A DNA stretch of 64,000 nt from JAICKM01 sp038228295. Its GTDB lineage: Bacteria > Chloroflexota > Chloroflexia > QHBQ01 > JAICKM01. Location of the stretch: NCBI GenBank assembly GCA_038228295.1, contig JBBRPH010000004.1:62001-126000 (forward strand), written 5' to 3'. The notes under the pieces are model-generated. The model was not told the DNA's origin. It did no database searches and was given only the letters and a program-made list of their open reading frames with translations. Below are positions 9,451-16,788 of this stretch, in pieces. Position 1 is the stretch's first letter; each line of letters starts with the position of its first letter. Position numbers and translations under genes: made by a program.

Positions 9451-9479
9451 TTGCATCTGTGCATGGCTTCTGGTATAAT
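9451..9479 (+). promoter_or_regulatory. Promoter of tRNA-Glu
   Basis: TTGCAT (9451-9456) and TATAAT (9474-9479) are spaced by 17 nt. The predicted start is around 9486, ten bases before the mature tRNA 5' end. Confidence 0.75.
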
Positions 9480-9495
9480 AGGCCAGTTAGTATGC

Positions 9496-9569
9496 GGCGC
9501 GTTCGTCTAGCGGCCTAGGACACGTCCCTTTCAAGGATGAGATCAGGGGTCCGAATCCCCTACGCGCTA
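9496..9569 (+). tRNA. tRNA-Glu (anticodon TTC)
   Basis: A full cloverleaf can be folded. The acceptor stem GGCGCGT (9496-9502) pairs with ACGCGCT (9562-9568; first pair G-U). The anticodon stem CGTCC/GGATG encloses loop CTTTCAA with anticodon TTC. The T stem AGGGG/CCCCT carries loop TCCGAAT. The D-arm begins TCGTCTAG as in other bacterial tRNA-Glu genes. The discriminator is A and the CCA end is not encoded. Confidence 0.95.
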
Positions 9570-9631
9570 CTATATGGTGTTTCGAAAGGCGTACGGCTGC
9601 GGTCGTGCGCCTTTTGCGTCGAGGTTGGATT

Positions 9632-10197
9632 ATGCTGCCGGATAATAGCTACTCCGACGGTGGGGGCTGATTCGCCCGCCCCCGCCTGCTGACGGGCCGG
9701 CTTTTCGTCAGGCGGTGCTGGAGTCGGCGGCGGCGGTCTCGTGCGGGCTGCCTCGCCTGAGCGTCGATCTCACGCTGGGCGGGGTGGCGGGTTGAGTCGC
9801 AGAAAGCGCCGGCGACCCATTCGCCGGCAGCGGCTACCGCTTTTTGATCACGGATGCCGGCGGCGGCACGCTCTTGGGGAGTTGTGGCCTTAGCCCAATC
9901 AACCGCCGGCATCGCTTCGCCAACGTGTTTTACTGGGTGCGGAGCGGCTATACCGGCCGGGGGATCGCCCGGCGCGCCGTGCGCCTGCTGGTGGGCTTCG
10001 GCTTCGCCCCGTTAGGCTTGGCAGCGCATTGAAATCCTGACCGATGTGGACAACGCCGCCAGCCGCCGCCTGGCCGAACGGCGGGCGCAACCTATGGAAG
10101 GGCGCCTGCGCCACCGCCTCTACACCCCCGCCCCGCCCCGTGATGCTTTTCTCTGCTCCTGCTGCCGGCAGACTTTGACACGCCCGACTCGGTTTAG
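9632..10197 (+). pseudogene. GNAT (RimJ/RimL-type) acetyltransferase pseudogene
   Basis: The pieces of a RimJ/RimL-like N-acetyltransferase lie in order but in different frames. ATG 9632 opens a frame stopped at 9668, which then continues as RLLTGRLF. A second frame gives AVLESAAAV and is stopped by TGA at 9793, where the family has Trp. It then reads GYRFLITDAGGGTLLGSCGL ... FYWVRSGYTGRGIARRAVRLL, which includes the acetyl-CoA loop. An extra base near 10019 shifts to QRIEILTDVDNAASRRLAE, and a further shift near 10150 gives the LLPADFDTP end and TAG at 10195-10197. With two stops and three shifts, decay is more likely than sequencing error. Confidence 0.85.
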
Positions 10198-10287
10198 CCG
10201 GTACGATGGGGACGTAAGGTGCAACCTCTGCCTGTCTTGTTCGTTCCCTTTTAGAGAGTAACCCGTTTTAGCCCTCTGGAGGAAACC

Positions 10288-11871
10288 ATGTACCATCCTA
10301 CGCACATCAAAATGGGACCGTTGCTGCTGTTGGCCCTGCTGCTGCTCAGTAGTAGCTTAATGTCGGCTGCGGGGTTCCCGGCGCAGGCGGCGGATAGCCG
10401 GTATTTCGCGGAGACGGGGCACACGGTTCAGGCACAATTTTTGGCCTATTGGCAAGCGCATGGTGGGCTGGCCCAGCAGGGCTACCCGCTGAGTGAGGAA
10501 GTGACCGCAGTCTCGCCCACTGACGGCAAGCCGTATACGATGCAGTATTTTGAGCGCGCCGTGTTTGAGCGGCACCCAGAGAACGCGCCGCCCGCTGCCG
10601 TGCAGTTGAGTTTGCTCGGCGTGTTTGCCTACGCGCAACGCTATGGGCCGGCGGGCGCAGCCAATCAGCACGTTGCGTCCGATAATGCGCGCTTCTTCCC
10701 GCAAACCGGCCACAGCCTGGGTGGCCTATTTCGCGCCTATTGGGAAGGCCACGGCGATTTGGCCCAGCAAGGCTATCCGATCAGCGACGAGTTCAGCGAA
10801 ACCAGCGCCCTCGACGGCAAACCCTACACCGTGCAGTATTTTCAGCGGGCCGTGTTTGAGCGGCATCCCGAACAGGCGGGCACGCCTTACGAGGTACTCC
10901 TCAGCCAGTTAGGGCGCTTACGCTACACGGCCCAAACTGCGCCCACCGCGACCGTCACCACGCCGGCCGGTTTGCCGGGTGAACGGCTGCCGGTGCCGGG
11001 CGACGTGCAACTGGGCGGTCACTATCTGGTCTACACACGCGGCAGCGCGCCGAATATGGGCATTTTCGCTTATAACCTGCTTACCCGCCAGGAACAGGCG
11101 GTCAAAACCGGCATCGCTGCGCTGGGTGCGCTCACCTTTTCGCCGCAGGGCAATGCTCTTGTTTGGTCCGAAACTGCTGAGGGGCGTGTGCGTCTGCGCG
11201 GCTACTATCTGGATCGGCGACAAGAGTTTATCATCATTGACACGCCGGTGGGCTCCAGCTTGGATGAAAGCGGCCTATCGTTGGACGGCGAGGATCTGTA
11301 CTACACCGATTTTCAGGCGAATCATAACGGCATCTTTCGTCGCAACTTGCAAGGTGGCCCCGAAACGCGCTTCGGCTCCGTCAGCCCCGGCACGCCCAAC
11401 CCCAGCCAGGGCCAAATTGTGGCCGGTCGCTTCGTCTGGAAGCAGCAGATCCCCGATGGCGTGCGCTTGAATCTCTACGATCTGCCCGCAGCCCATAACA
11501 CCGTGATCACCGAGACGCGCAGTGCCGACATTATCCACCTGAGCGCCGATTACGTGGTCTGGCATTCGTATGCTAATCCCGACCACCCCCAGGTCGTCCT
11601 CTACTCCATCGCGACCGGCCGCAGCCAAACGCTGGCCGCCGACAGCTTTGGGCCGGTGATCGGCGGTCATTGGGCGGTCATCAGCCGCCAACCGAGTTTC
11701 GGCCCGCCGCAGGTGGGCTACAGCTTGGTTTTGTATGATCTGGCAACCGGCCAGGCGCAAGTCTTACCCGTGCAAGATCGCCAGCGCGTCTGGGGGGTGG
11801 CGCTGACCGATCACGCGCTGCTCTATACCGGCGAACGCGATCCCGGCTTGTATTATCTTCCGCTCCCCTAG
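10288..11871 (+). CDS. Secreted two-repeat (YFxxTGH) protein with C-terminal beta-propeller
   Basis: The 527-aa protein starts with a signal peptide (residues 1-35, hydrophobic core LLLLALLLLSSSLMSAAG, AQA-type cleavage site). Two copies of an about 85-aa repeat follow (about 37-115 and 122-207), each with FxxTGH, a YW.xHG.LAQQGYP segment and QYFxRAVFERHPE, ending LSxLG. Residues about 230-527 are repetitive beta-strand sequence like TolB/PD40 propellers (MGIFAYNLLTRQE, SPQGNALVWSE, SGLSLDGEDLYYTD). GGAGG precedes the ATG. A paralogous repeat pair occurs in the protein at 39144. Function unknown; probably a cell-surface binding protein. Confidence 0.8.
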   Translation: MYHPTHIKMGPLLLLALLLLSSSLMSAAGFPAQAADSRYFAETGHTVQAQFLAYWQAHGGLAQQGYPLSEEVTAVSPTDGKPYTMQYFERAVFERHPENAPPAAVQLSLLGVFAYAQRYGPAGAANQHVASDNARFFPQTGHSLGGLFRAYWEGHGDLAQQGYPISDEFSETSALDGKPYTVQYFQRAVFERHPEQAGTPYEVLLSQLGRLRYTAQTAPTATVTTPAGLPGERLPVPGDVQLGGHYLVYTRGSAPNMGIFAYNLLTRQEQAVKTGIAALGALTFSPQGNALVWSETAEGRVRLRGYYLDRRQEFIIIDTPVGSSLDESGLSLDGEDLYYTDFQANHNGIFRRNLQGGPETRFGSVSPGTPNPSQGQIVAGRFVWKQQIPDGVRLNLYDLPAAHNTVITETRSADIIHLSADYVVWHSYANPDHPQVVLYSIATGRSQTLAADSFGPVIGGHWAVISRQPSFGPPQVGYSLVLYDLATGQAQVLPVQDRQRVWGVALTDHALLYTGERDPGLYYLPLP

Positions 11872-11880
11872 CGGGTTGGT

Positions 11881-12052
11881 CCACGAAGAACACGAAGGAT
11901 CACGACGATTGATCCGCGCCGGGGCGCGTAGGGCCGCGCAGCATGGGAACGATTAGAGGATAGGACCAGCACACCCACAGAAAAGCCCATCTCGGGTGGA
12001 GAGATGGGCTTTTTCTTACTCATTTACACGTGAGCCTTCGTGCTCTTCATGG
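11881..12052. repeat. Inverted 24-bp repeat pair flanking a terminator
   Basis: Positions 11881-11904 (plus) and 12029-12052 (minus) match in 21 of 24 bases. Both are made of about 9-nt units containing CACGAAG. They face each other around the hairpin at 11981-12013. The arrangement resembles a small mobile or recombining intergenic repeat. Confidence 0.6.
11981..12013. terminator. Bidirectional intrinsic terminator
   Basis: A perfect 13-bp stem (AAAAGCCCATCTC at 11981-11993 and its complement at 12001-12013) with a 7-nt GGGTGGA loop is followed by TTTT on the plus strand; the leading AAAA provides U-tract function on the other strand. It sits between the convergent secreted-protein gene and the sigma factor gene. 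Confidence 0.9.
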
Positions 12053-12078
12053 CTTAATCTTCGCGGGAATATAACGGC

Positions 12079-13308
12079 CTATAAGAAATCCTTGAAGCGC
12101 TCAGTCAGGCGCGGGGAGCGCAGTTTGCGGAGGGCTTCGGCTTCGATCTGGCGCACCCGTTCGCGGGTCACGCCCAGGTGTTCGCCGACTTTTTCCAGTG
12201 GATACTGGTGGCCGTTGCCCAGGCCGAAGCGTAGTTGCAGCACGATACGCTCCCGCTCGGTCAGCACATCGTCCAGTACGTCGGCCATTTCTTGTTTGAG
12301 CAGCGACTGGGCGGCCATTTCTTCGGGCGCGGCGCTCGTTTCGTCGCGCACAAAGTCGCGCAACTGGTTCTCTTCCGACTCGTCGCCGACCGGGGCTTCC
12401 AACGAGACGGGAGTCTGCGCGGCCCGCAGGATTTCGCGCACTCGTGAACCTCCGATGCCCAGTTCTTTGCCGATCTCTTCGGCTTTGGGTGTGCGGCCCA
12501 GCTTTTGATGCAGGTCTTGCGACACCTGGGCCACGCGGCCCATTGCTTCTCCGATATGCGCCGGCAAGCGGATCGTGCGTGACTGCTCCGAAATGGCCCG
12601 CAGGATGGCCTGGCGAATCCACCAAGTCGCGTAGGTCGAGAACTTGTAGCCACGCTCCGGGTCGAACTTGTGGACCGCACGCAGCAAACCCATATTGCCT
12701 TCTTGGATCAGGTCCAGCAGGGTCAGGCCCCGCCCGACGTATTTTTTGGCGATGCTGACTACTAAGCGCAGATTTGCCAATACAAACTTCTGTGTGGCAT
12801 CCATGTCCCCGGCGCTGATGGCGCGGGCGAGGGCAAACTCTTGCTGGCTACTGAGCAGCGGCGCCCGGCTAATTTCGCGCAGATAGAGCCGTACCGGATC
12901 GGTGACATAGGCCGGGTCCACCTGGCGCATGGCTGCTTCTTCATCAACCCAGGCCGGTTCTTCGTCTTCTTCATCACCCTCGATAATCGGTGCGACAGGT
13001 AGCGGGCGGGCGGTGGACGGGCGGCGGCCACTCACAGCAGGTAGACTGCGCTCATCTTCCACCGGCAGGCCGAGATCGGCTTCAGCCGACAAGCCCGGCA
13101 GGGGCGACTCGATTAGATTCAGCAGATCCGCGCCGGTGGCCGCTTCGGTTTCCATACGCTTCAGTTCTTGAAACAGTACCTCACCTTCGGGACTTTCGGC
13201 TACTGCCCGTGCATTCTCTTCACCCTCCGGGTCAAGGCCGATACCCAGCGTATCTATGGGTGTGACCGCTGTAGGGGTAGCGGCTTTTGCGTTTGATTTT
13301 CTGGGCAT
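12079..13308 (-). CDS. sigA: RNA polymerase sigma-70 factor (RpoD/SigA family)
   Basis: The 409-aa primary-type sigma factor has an acidic N-terminus in place of a full region 1.1. Region 1.2 is DPVRLYLREISRAPLLS, region 2 has DLIQEGNMGLLRAVHKFDPERGYKFSTYATWWIRQAI (about 195-240), and region 3 starts IRLPAHIGEAMGRV. Region 4 is EKVGEHLGVTRERVRQIEAEALRKLRSP, which reads the -35. The start is placed at 13308 because AGAGGG lies upstream; twelve additional upstream codons are open. It directs general or group-2 transcription; the near-consensus TTGACA/TATAAT promoters in this window suit such a factor. Whether it is the principal sigma or a paralogue cannot be decided here. Confidence 0.93.
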   Translation of the reverse strand: MPRKSNAKAATPTAVTPIDTLGIGLDPEGEENARAVAESPEGEVLFQELKRMETEAATGADLLNLIESPLPGLSAEADLGLPVEDERSLPAVSGRRPSTARPLPVAPIIEGDEEDEEPAWVDEEAAMRQVDPAYVTDPVRLYLREISRAPLLSSQQEFALARAISAGDMDATQKFVLANLRLVVSIAKKYVGRGLTLLDLIQEGNMGLLRAVHKFDPERGYKFSTYATWWIRQAILRAISEQSRTIRLPAHIGEAMGRVAQVSQDLHQKLGRTPKAEEIGKELGIGGSRVREILRAAQTPVSLEAPVGDESEENQLRDFVRDETSAAPEEMAAQSLLKQEMADVLDDVLTERERIVLQLRFGLGNGHQYPLEKVGEHLGVTRERVRQIEAEALRKLRSPRLTERFKDFL

Positions 13309-13332
13309 AATAGCACCCTCTTTCTCCTGTGC

Positions 13333-13389
13333 GCCGCTTTTCAACGCCCTACATGGGCGCTATTAAGTATACACGTAAGATAGGGCGTT
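13333..13389. promoter_or_regulatory. Inverted repeat upstream of the sigma factor gene
   Basis: AACGCCCTA (13333-13341) and TAGGGCGTT (13381-13389) form a perfect 9-bp inverted repeat, 39 nt apart, around a TATACT -10-like box (13371-13366, minus strand). It may be an operator or leader structure; no good -35 was found. Confidence 0.4.
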
Positions 13390-13415
13390 TGGTTTGCAAG
13401 AGCTATGCCAACAGG

Positions 13416-15314
13416 TCAAACAGAGACGTGCAGTAGGCGGTTGCGTAGCTGGATTAGCGCCTCTTGTAGGGGAAGCGCATCGGGACGAGCGCTAAGATAA
13501 GCCAGCAGATCGGCGACGACGCGCGTAGAGGCGTCGGCCAGTGCGGGTCCGCTACCGCCACGAGCACGCTGTGGAAGTTCGATTTGGGCGATGGCGCGCG
13601 TGCTATAGCGCCCGGCAGTCTCCAGTAAGAGGCCGGCGGCAAAGGCAATCTCGCGGCTACCGGCCGTGAAGCTGCCTAACGCCGCCATGCTTTCGCCGGT
13701 CTGTAGCGCCGGTAGCAGTTCGTGTAGTAAGCTGCGGCGTGCGGCAAAGCCACTCCCCAGCGGGTTGCGAACCGCGCCCAAGCGCGGATAAAAGACGCGC
13801 AGCCAAGTCCAAATGGGCACCGTCGGCAATTCACTTCCCGGTAATGCCAGGAGATCGGCCAGGCTAGTAAGGGTCAGTCCCAGATCGAGCGCATCCTCGG
13901 CTTCAGTTTGCGATCGAAACGGCTTGACCAGCAGCAGATGCGGATCGTGCAGCAGGGGACCAAGCAGCGCCGGTATGTCACCGGGCTGGAGATCGCGGCC
14001 TTTGGGATCTAGCCAAACCAGAATATCGCCGCCGGCGAGATTGCAGGCCGCCGCCAGCAACGCCCCTGGACCAGGGGGTTGCCCATCTACAGCGGCGACG
14101 CGCAACACCGGCACCCCGCGCGTCGCCGCCTGTTCCGCTGTGCCGTCAGTTGAGGCCGCATCCACTACCACGATCTCGTGGACAAACGGCTGAGCCGGAT
14201 CGCTCTGCAAGGCGTGCTGTAAGCCCTTGATCAGCGGCCAAATACGCGGGGCGTCATTATGCGTCGGTAGCACCAAACTGATGTGGGCCTGGCGCTCCCG
14301 CCGCAGAGTATGCCAGCGAGTGTCGTCGGCAAATTCATCGTGGTGATAGCTGTTTTCGACAAACCACTGCGCCGCCGTCCAGCCCACCTCCGGCTGCTCA
14401 CGCAGTTGGGTGAGGTAGGTGGGCAAGTCCAGCGGGCGGGCGGCGCGGGCCAGCAGTACCGGACGCGCCGGGTCGGCCAACACCGTATCAAGCATCGGCC
14501 CGCGTGCGGCGGGGCGGTGCGGCCCTTCGGGTAGGCCCAGCAACAGGAGGTCGCCCGACTGCATCTGGTCGGCGACGAAACTGGGGCCGTCCGCCGTCAG
14601 GGTCAGTACCTGTTCCACCGGCGCAGCATGGTTGCTTGGCTGCTCGATGCGCCGCTGCAAGGTGAGATACGGTGCATCGCTCTCGCGGCGGACTTTGCCT
14701 GGCGGCACACTGTGCAGCAGGCGTACCGGTATACTGAGTCGGTCAGCCAGCGTGCGCCCGACTTCGAGCGCCAACTCGGCTGTCGGACCACCGCGCAACG
14801 GTAGCAGCAGGCGGCGTACCGCGTCCAGATCGGTTTCGCCGCTCATGCGGGCCAGCAGCAGGCCGGCCGGCGGCGCAGCCACCAAGTCGTCTAGAATGCG
14901 GCCGAACAGCGCACTCGGTTCGCGCGCGTGGCCCTTCCAGTGTAGCAGTAGTAGGTCGGCGGCTTCAGCGCGCACGGCCTCACGGATGCCGGCGGCCACG
15001 CTCGGTGCAACCTTGATCAAGGTGTGGACCGGTACCGCCAAATGGCCGGCGTGCTGCGCTGCCCCCGGCGGGGTCACAGTGGCGGGCAGGTAGCCGAGCA
15101 TAGCACGGTAGGCGCGGGCCATGTTGCGCCCTTCGGCGGGCGGCTGTCCGGCAGGCACCGGGACCACGGCCAGCACCAGCACCCGTGCTTCGTGCGGTAG
15201 ATATGAATCGGCCCCGGCGATCAGCGCCGCCGCCAATCCTAATAGCGCGGGCGCGACGCTCAGATTGAGTAACGGCACTAGCACGGTACAAGGTCGCGTG
15301 ATCGGCTCCCTCAT
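13416..15314 (-). CDS. Tandem universal-stress-like domains fused to a GpgS-like glycosyltransferase
   Basis: The 632-aa protein (start ATG 15314; the frame is open further upstream to 15434 without a ribosome-binding site) has two alpha/beta domains with UspA-like features, both ending in a ...LLLARxAxP-type strand. From about residue 325, NSYHHDEFAD and ISLVLPTHNDA match the start of glucosyl-3-phosphoglycerate synthase-type GT-A domains, followed by IVVVDAASTDGT. The position of the DxD motif reads VWLDPKGRD, so the metal site looks altered. This may be a compatible-solute glycosyltransferase or an inactive sensor. It is the last gene of the minus-strand phosphatase/vWA cluster. Confidence 0.7.
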   Translation of the reverse strand: MREPITRPCTVLVPLLNLSVAPALLGLAAALIAGADSYLPHEARVLVLAVVPVPAGQPPAEGRNMARAYRAMLGYLPATVTPPGAAQHAGHLAVPVHTLIKVAPSVAAGIREAVRAEAADLLLLHWKGHAREPSALFGRILDDLVAAPPAGLLLARMSGETDLDAVRRLLLPLRGGPTAELALEVGRTLADRLSIPVRLLHSVPPGKVRRESDAPYLTLQRRIEQPSNHAAPVEQVLTLTADGPSFVADQMQSGDLLLLGLPEGPHRPAARGPMLDTVLADPARPVLLARAARPLDLPTYLTQLREQPEVGWTAAQWFVENSYHHDEFADDTRWHTLRRERQAHISLVLPTHNDAPRIWPLIKGLQHALQSDPAQPFVHEIVVVDAASTDGTAEQAATRGVPVLRVAAVDGQPPGPGALLAAACNLAGGDILVWLDPKGRDLQPGDIPALLGPLLHDPHLLLVKPFRSQTEAEDALDLGLTLTSLADLLALPGSELPTVPIWTWLRVFYPRLGAVRNPLGSGFAARRSLLHELLPALQTGESMAALGSFTAGSREIAFAAGLLLETAGRYSTRAIAQIELPQRARGGSGPALADASTRVVADLLAYLSARPDALPLQEALIQLRNRLLHVSV

Positions 15315-15485
15315 ACGGCTCGGCCCTGGTGGATGCTGGACTCCATTGTCCGCCTCCAGGTTAGCGAGTGACAGCTGGAAAGTGATACGTTGAAAGTGTG
15401 CGCCAGTAAGAGCCGGGTTATCTGTGACCGCCACTGCAAGGGAGGTTGTTGGGATCTAACAGCAAGCAAGGACTGCTCCTAGATC

Positions 15486-15534
15486 CACTTTGCACTTGCT
15501 ACGTATCACTTTGCACTTGCTACTTGTTACTTTC
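15486..15534 (+). repeat. Tandem heptamer array, overlapping the end of the vWA gene
   Basis: Seven consecutive 7-mers fit one register. CACTTTG followed by CACTTGC occurs twice (15486-15499 and 15507-15520), with TAC-starting units between and after (TACGTAT, TACTTGT, TACTTTC). The stop codon and last codons of the vWA gene at 15520 lie inside the array. Confidence 0.75.
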
Positions 15535-16788
15535 CACCGACGAGTCATCTAGGGTCAGTTTGCGGGTGGCAAAGGTCAGCTTTTTCGTGCCGGCCGCGCT
15601 CATTTTGCCCTGCTGTTCTAATTGGGTGGCTTCCTGTTCGGCGGCCTGGGCTAGGTCGGTCTCGCCCAAATTGAGCAGGCGGGTAGCGGCGGAGCGCAGG
15701 TTCCGGCTGGCCGCCACGGTGTTGCCTACTTCGACTTCTTCCAGGGCGCGCGTTTGCAGCTTGAAGGCAGTGGCTTTCTCCACCAGGTTCATCACGCGCG
15801 GATTGCCTTGCGTTTTCGCGCCGGCTTCGAAGTGCAGTAACACATCACTACTCGCTTCGGCGACCGGCACCTCCACGCTGTCGGCGGCGCGCACCGAGGC
15901 GCGCACGATACGATACTGGCCGGGCTTGCGCGGCGGTACAAGCAACTCGGCCAGCACGGCCGTGGTCGCGTCGCGGCCCAGATCACCCAGCGCCACTTCA
16001 GCCACGGTCGGGTCGGTCTGCGCCAATTTCACTCGCCCGATCATCGGATTGATGCGGTAAATGGTCCGCACGCTGACCCCCGCCGCCAGTTGCAGCGTCA
16101 GCACGGCACCTTTGACGGCGGTGCGCTGCATCGTTTGTACGGTGCCGCGGAACGAGGCCAACATATCGGCGGGCTGGGCGATATAATCGGCTTGCCCGTG
16201 GCTCTGCTCGGCAATCTTGTCCAGCAGCCCCACACTCCAATCTTCATCCGCCCCCACGCCGAACGCGCTGATGGGGATGCCCGCTTGTCCTGCTTCGCCG
16301 GCTAGGCGTTCGCACTCGTCGGCATCGCCCCAGGTCTGGCCGTCGGTCAGCAGGATGATGCGGCTGACAGTGCCGCTGCTGGTCTGGCGCGCCTGTTCCA
16401 AGCCGGCCTGAAGGCCACTGGACATCTGGGTGCCGCCGGCTTCGCGCAGCGCGGCCACAGCAGCTTTGATCGCGTCTTTATCCTGTACCGGCCCGGCAGG
16501 CACGATCACTTTGGCGTGTTCATCAAAAACGATGATCGCTAGTGTATCTTGCCCGGTCAGTTCGTCAATAACGCGGGTGACCGCCTCTTTGAGGCTATTC
16601 AGTTTGGGGCCGCTCATTGAACCGCTGTGGTCAAGTACCAGCGTCAGGTTGAGGGGCAGTTGGGTGGTGGTGCCGTCGGGCGTGCCCGCCACTCCCATGT
16701 CGAGTAGCAAATAGGCCAATTGGCCGTCGCCGGCCGCCGGCAAAGGGTCGCGGCCCCAAGTGGTCTGTAGAGTCAGGCTTTCAGTCAT
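15520..16788 (-). CDS. von Willebrand factor A domain protein
   Basis: The protein has about 422 aa. The vWA domain (about 35-225) has an intact MIDAS: DHSGSMS, a Thr in GGTQMSSGL, and LLTDGQ. A beta-rich middle and a helical C-terminal segment follow (FKLQTRALEEVEVGNTVAASRNLRSAATRLLNLGETDLAQ), which is closely repeated in the vWA protein at 49531. The start ATG at 16788 overlaps the end of the PP2C gene by 8 nt, implying translational coupling. Role inferred: a metal-dependent adaptor acting with the upstream phosphatase/pseudokinase. No signal peptide or membrane segment, so cytosolic. Confidence 0.88.
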   Translation of the reverse strand: MTESLTLQTTWGRDPLPAAGDGQLAYLLLDMGVAGTPDGTTTQLPLNLTLVLDHSGSMSGPKLNSLKEAVTRVIDELTGQDTLAIIVFDEHAKVIVPAGPVQDKDAIKAAVAALREAGGTQMSSGLQAGLEQARQTSSGTVSRIILLTDGQTWGDADECERLAGEAGQAGIPISAFGVGADEDWSVGLLDKIAEQSHGQADYIAQPADMLASFRGTVQTMQRTAVKGAVLTLQLAAGVSVRTIYRINPMIGRVKLAQTDPTVAEVALGDLGRDATTAVLAELLVPPRKPGQYRIVRASVRAADSVEVPVAEASSDVLLHFEAGAKTQGNPRVMNLVEKATAFKLQTRALEEVEVGNTVAASRNLRSAATRLLNLGETDLAQAAEQEATQLEQQGKMSAAGTKKLTFATRKLTLDDSSVESNK

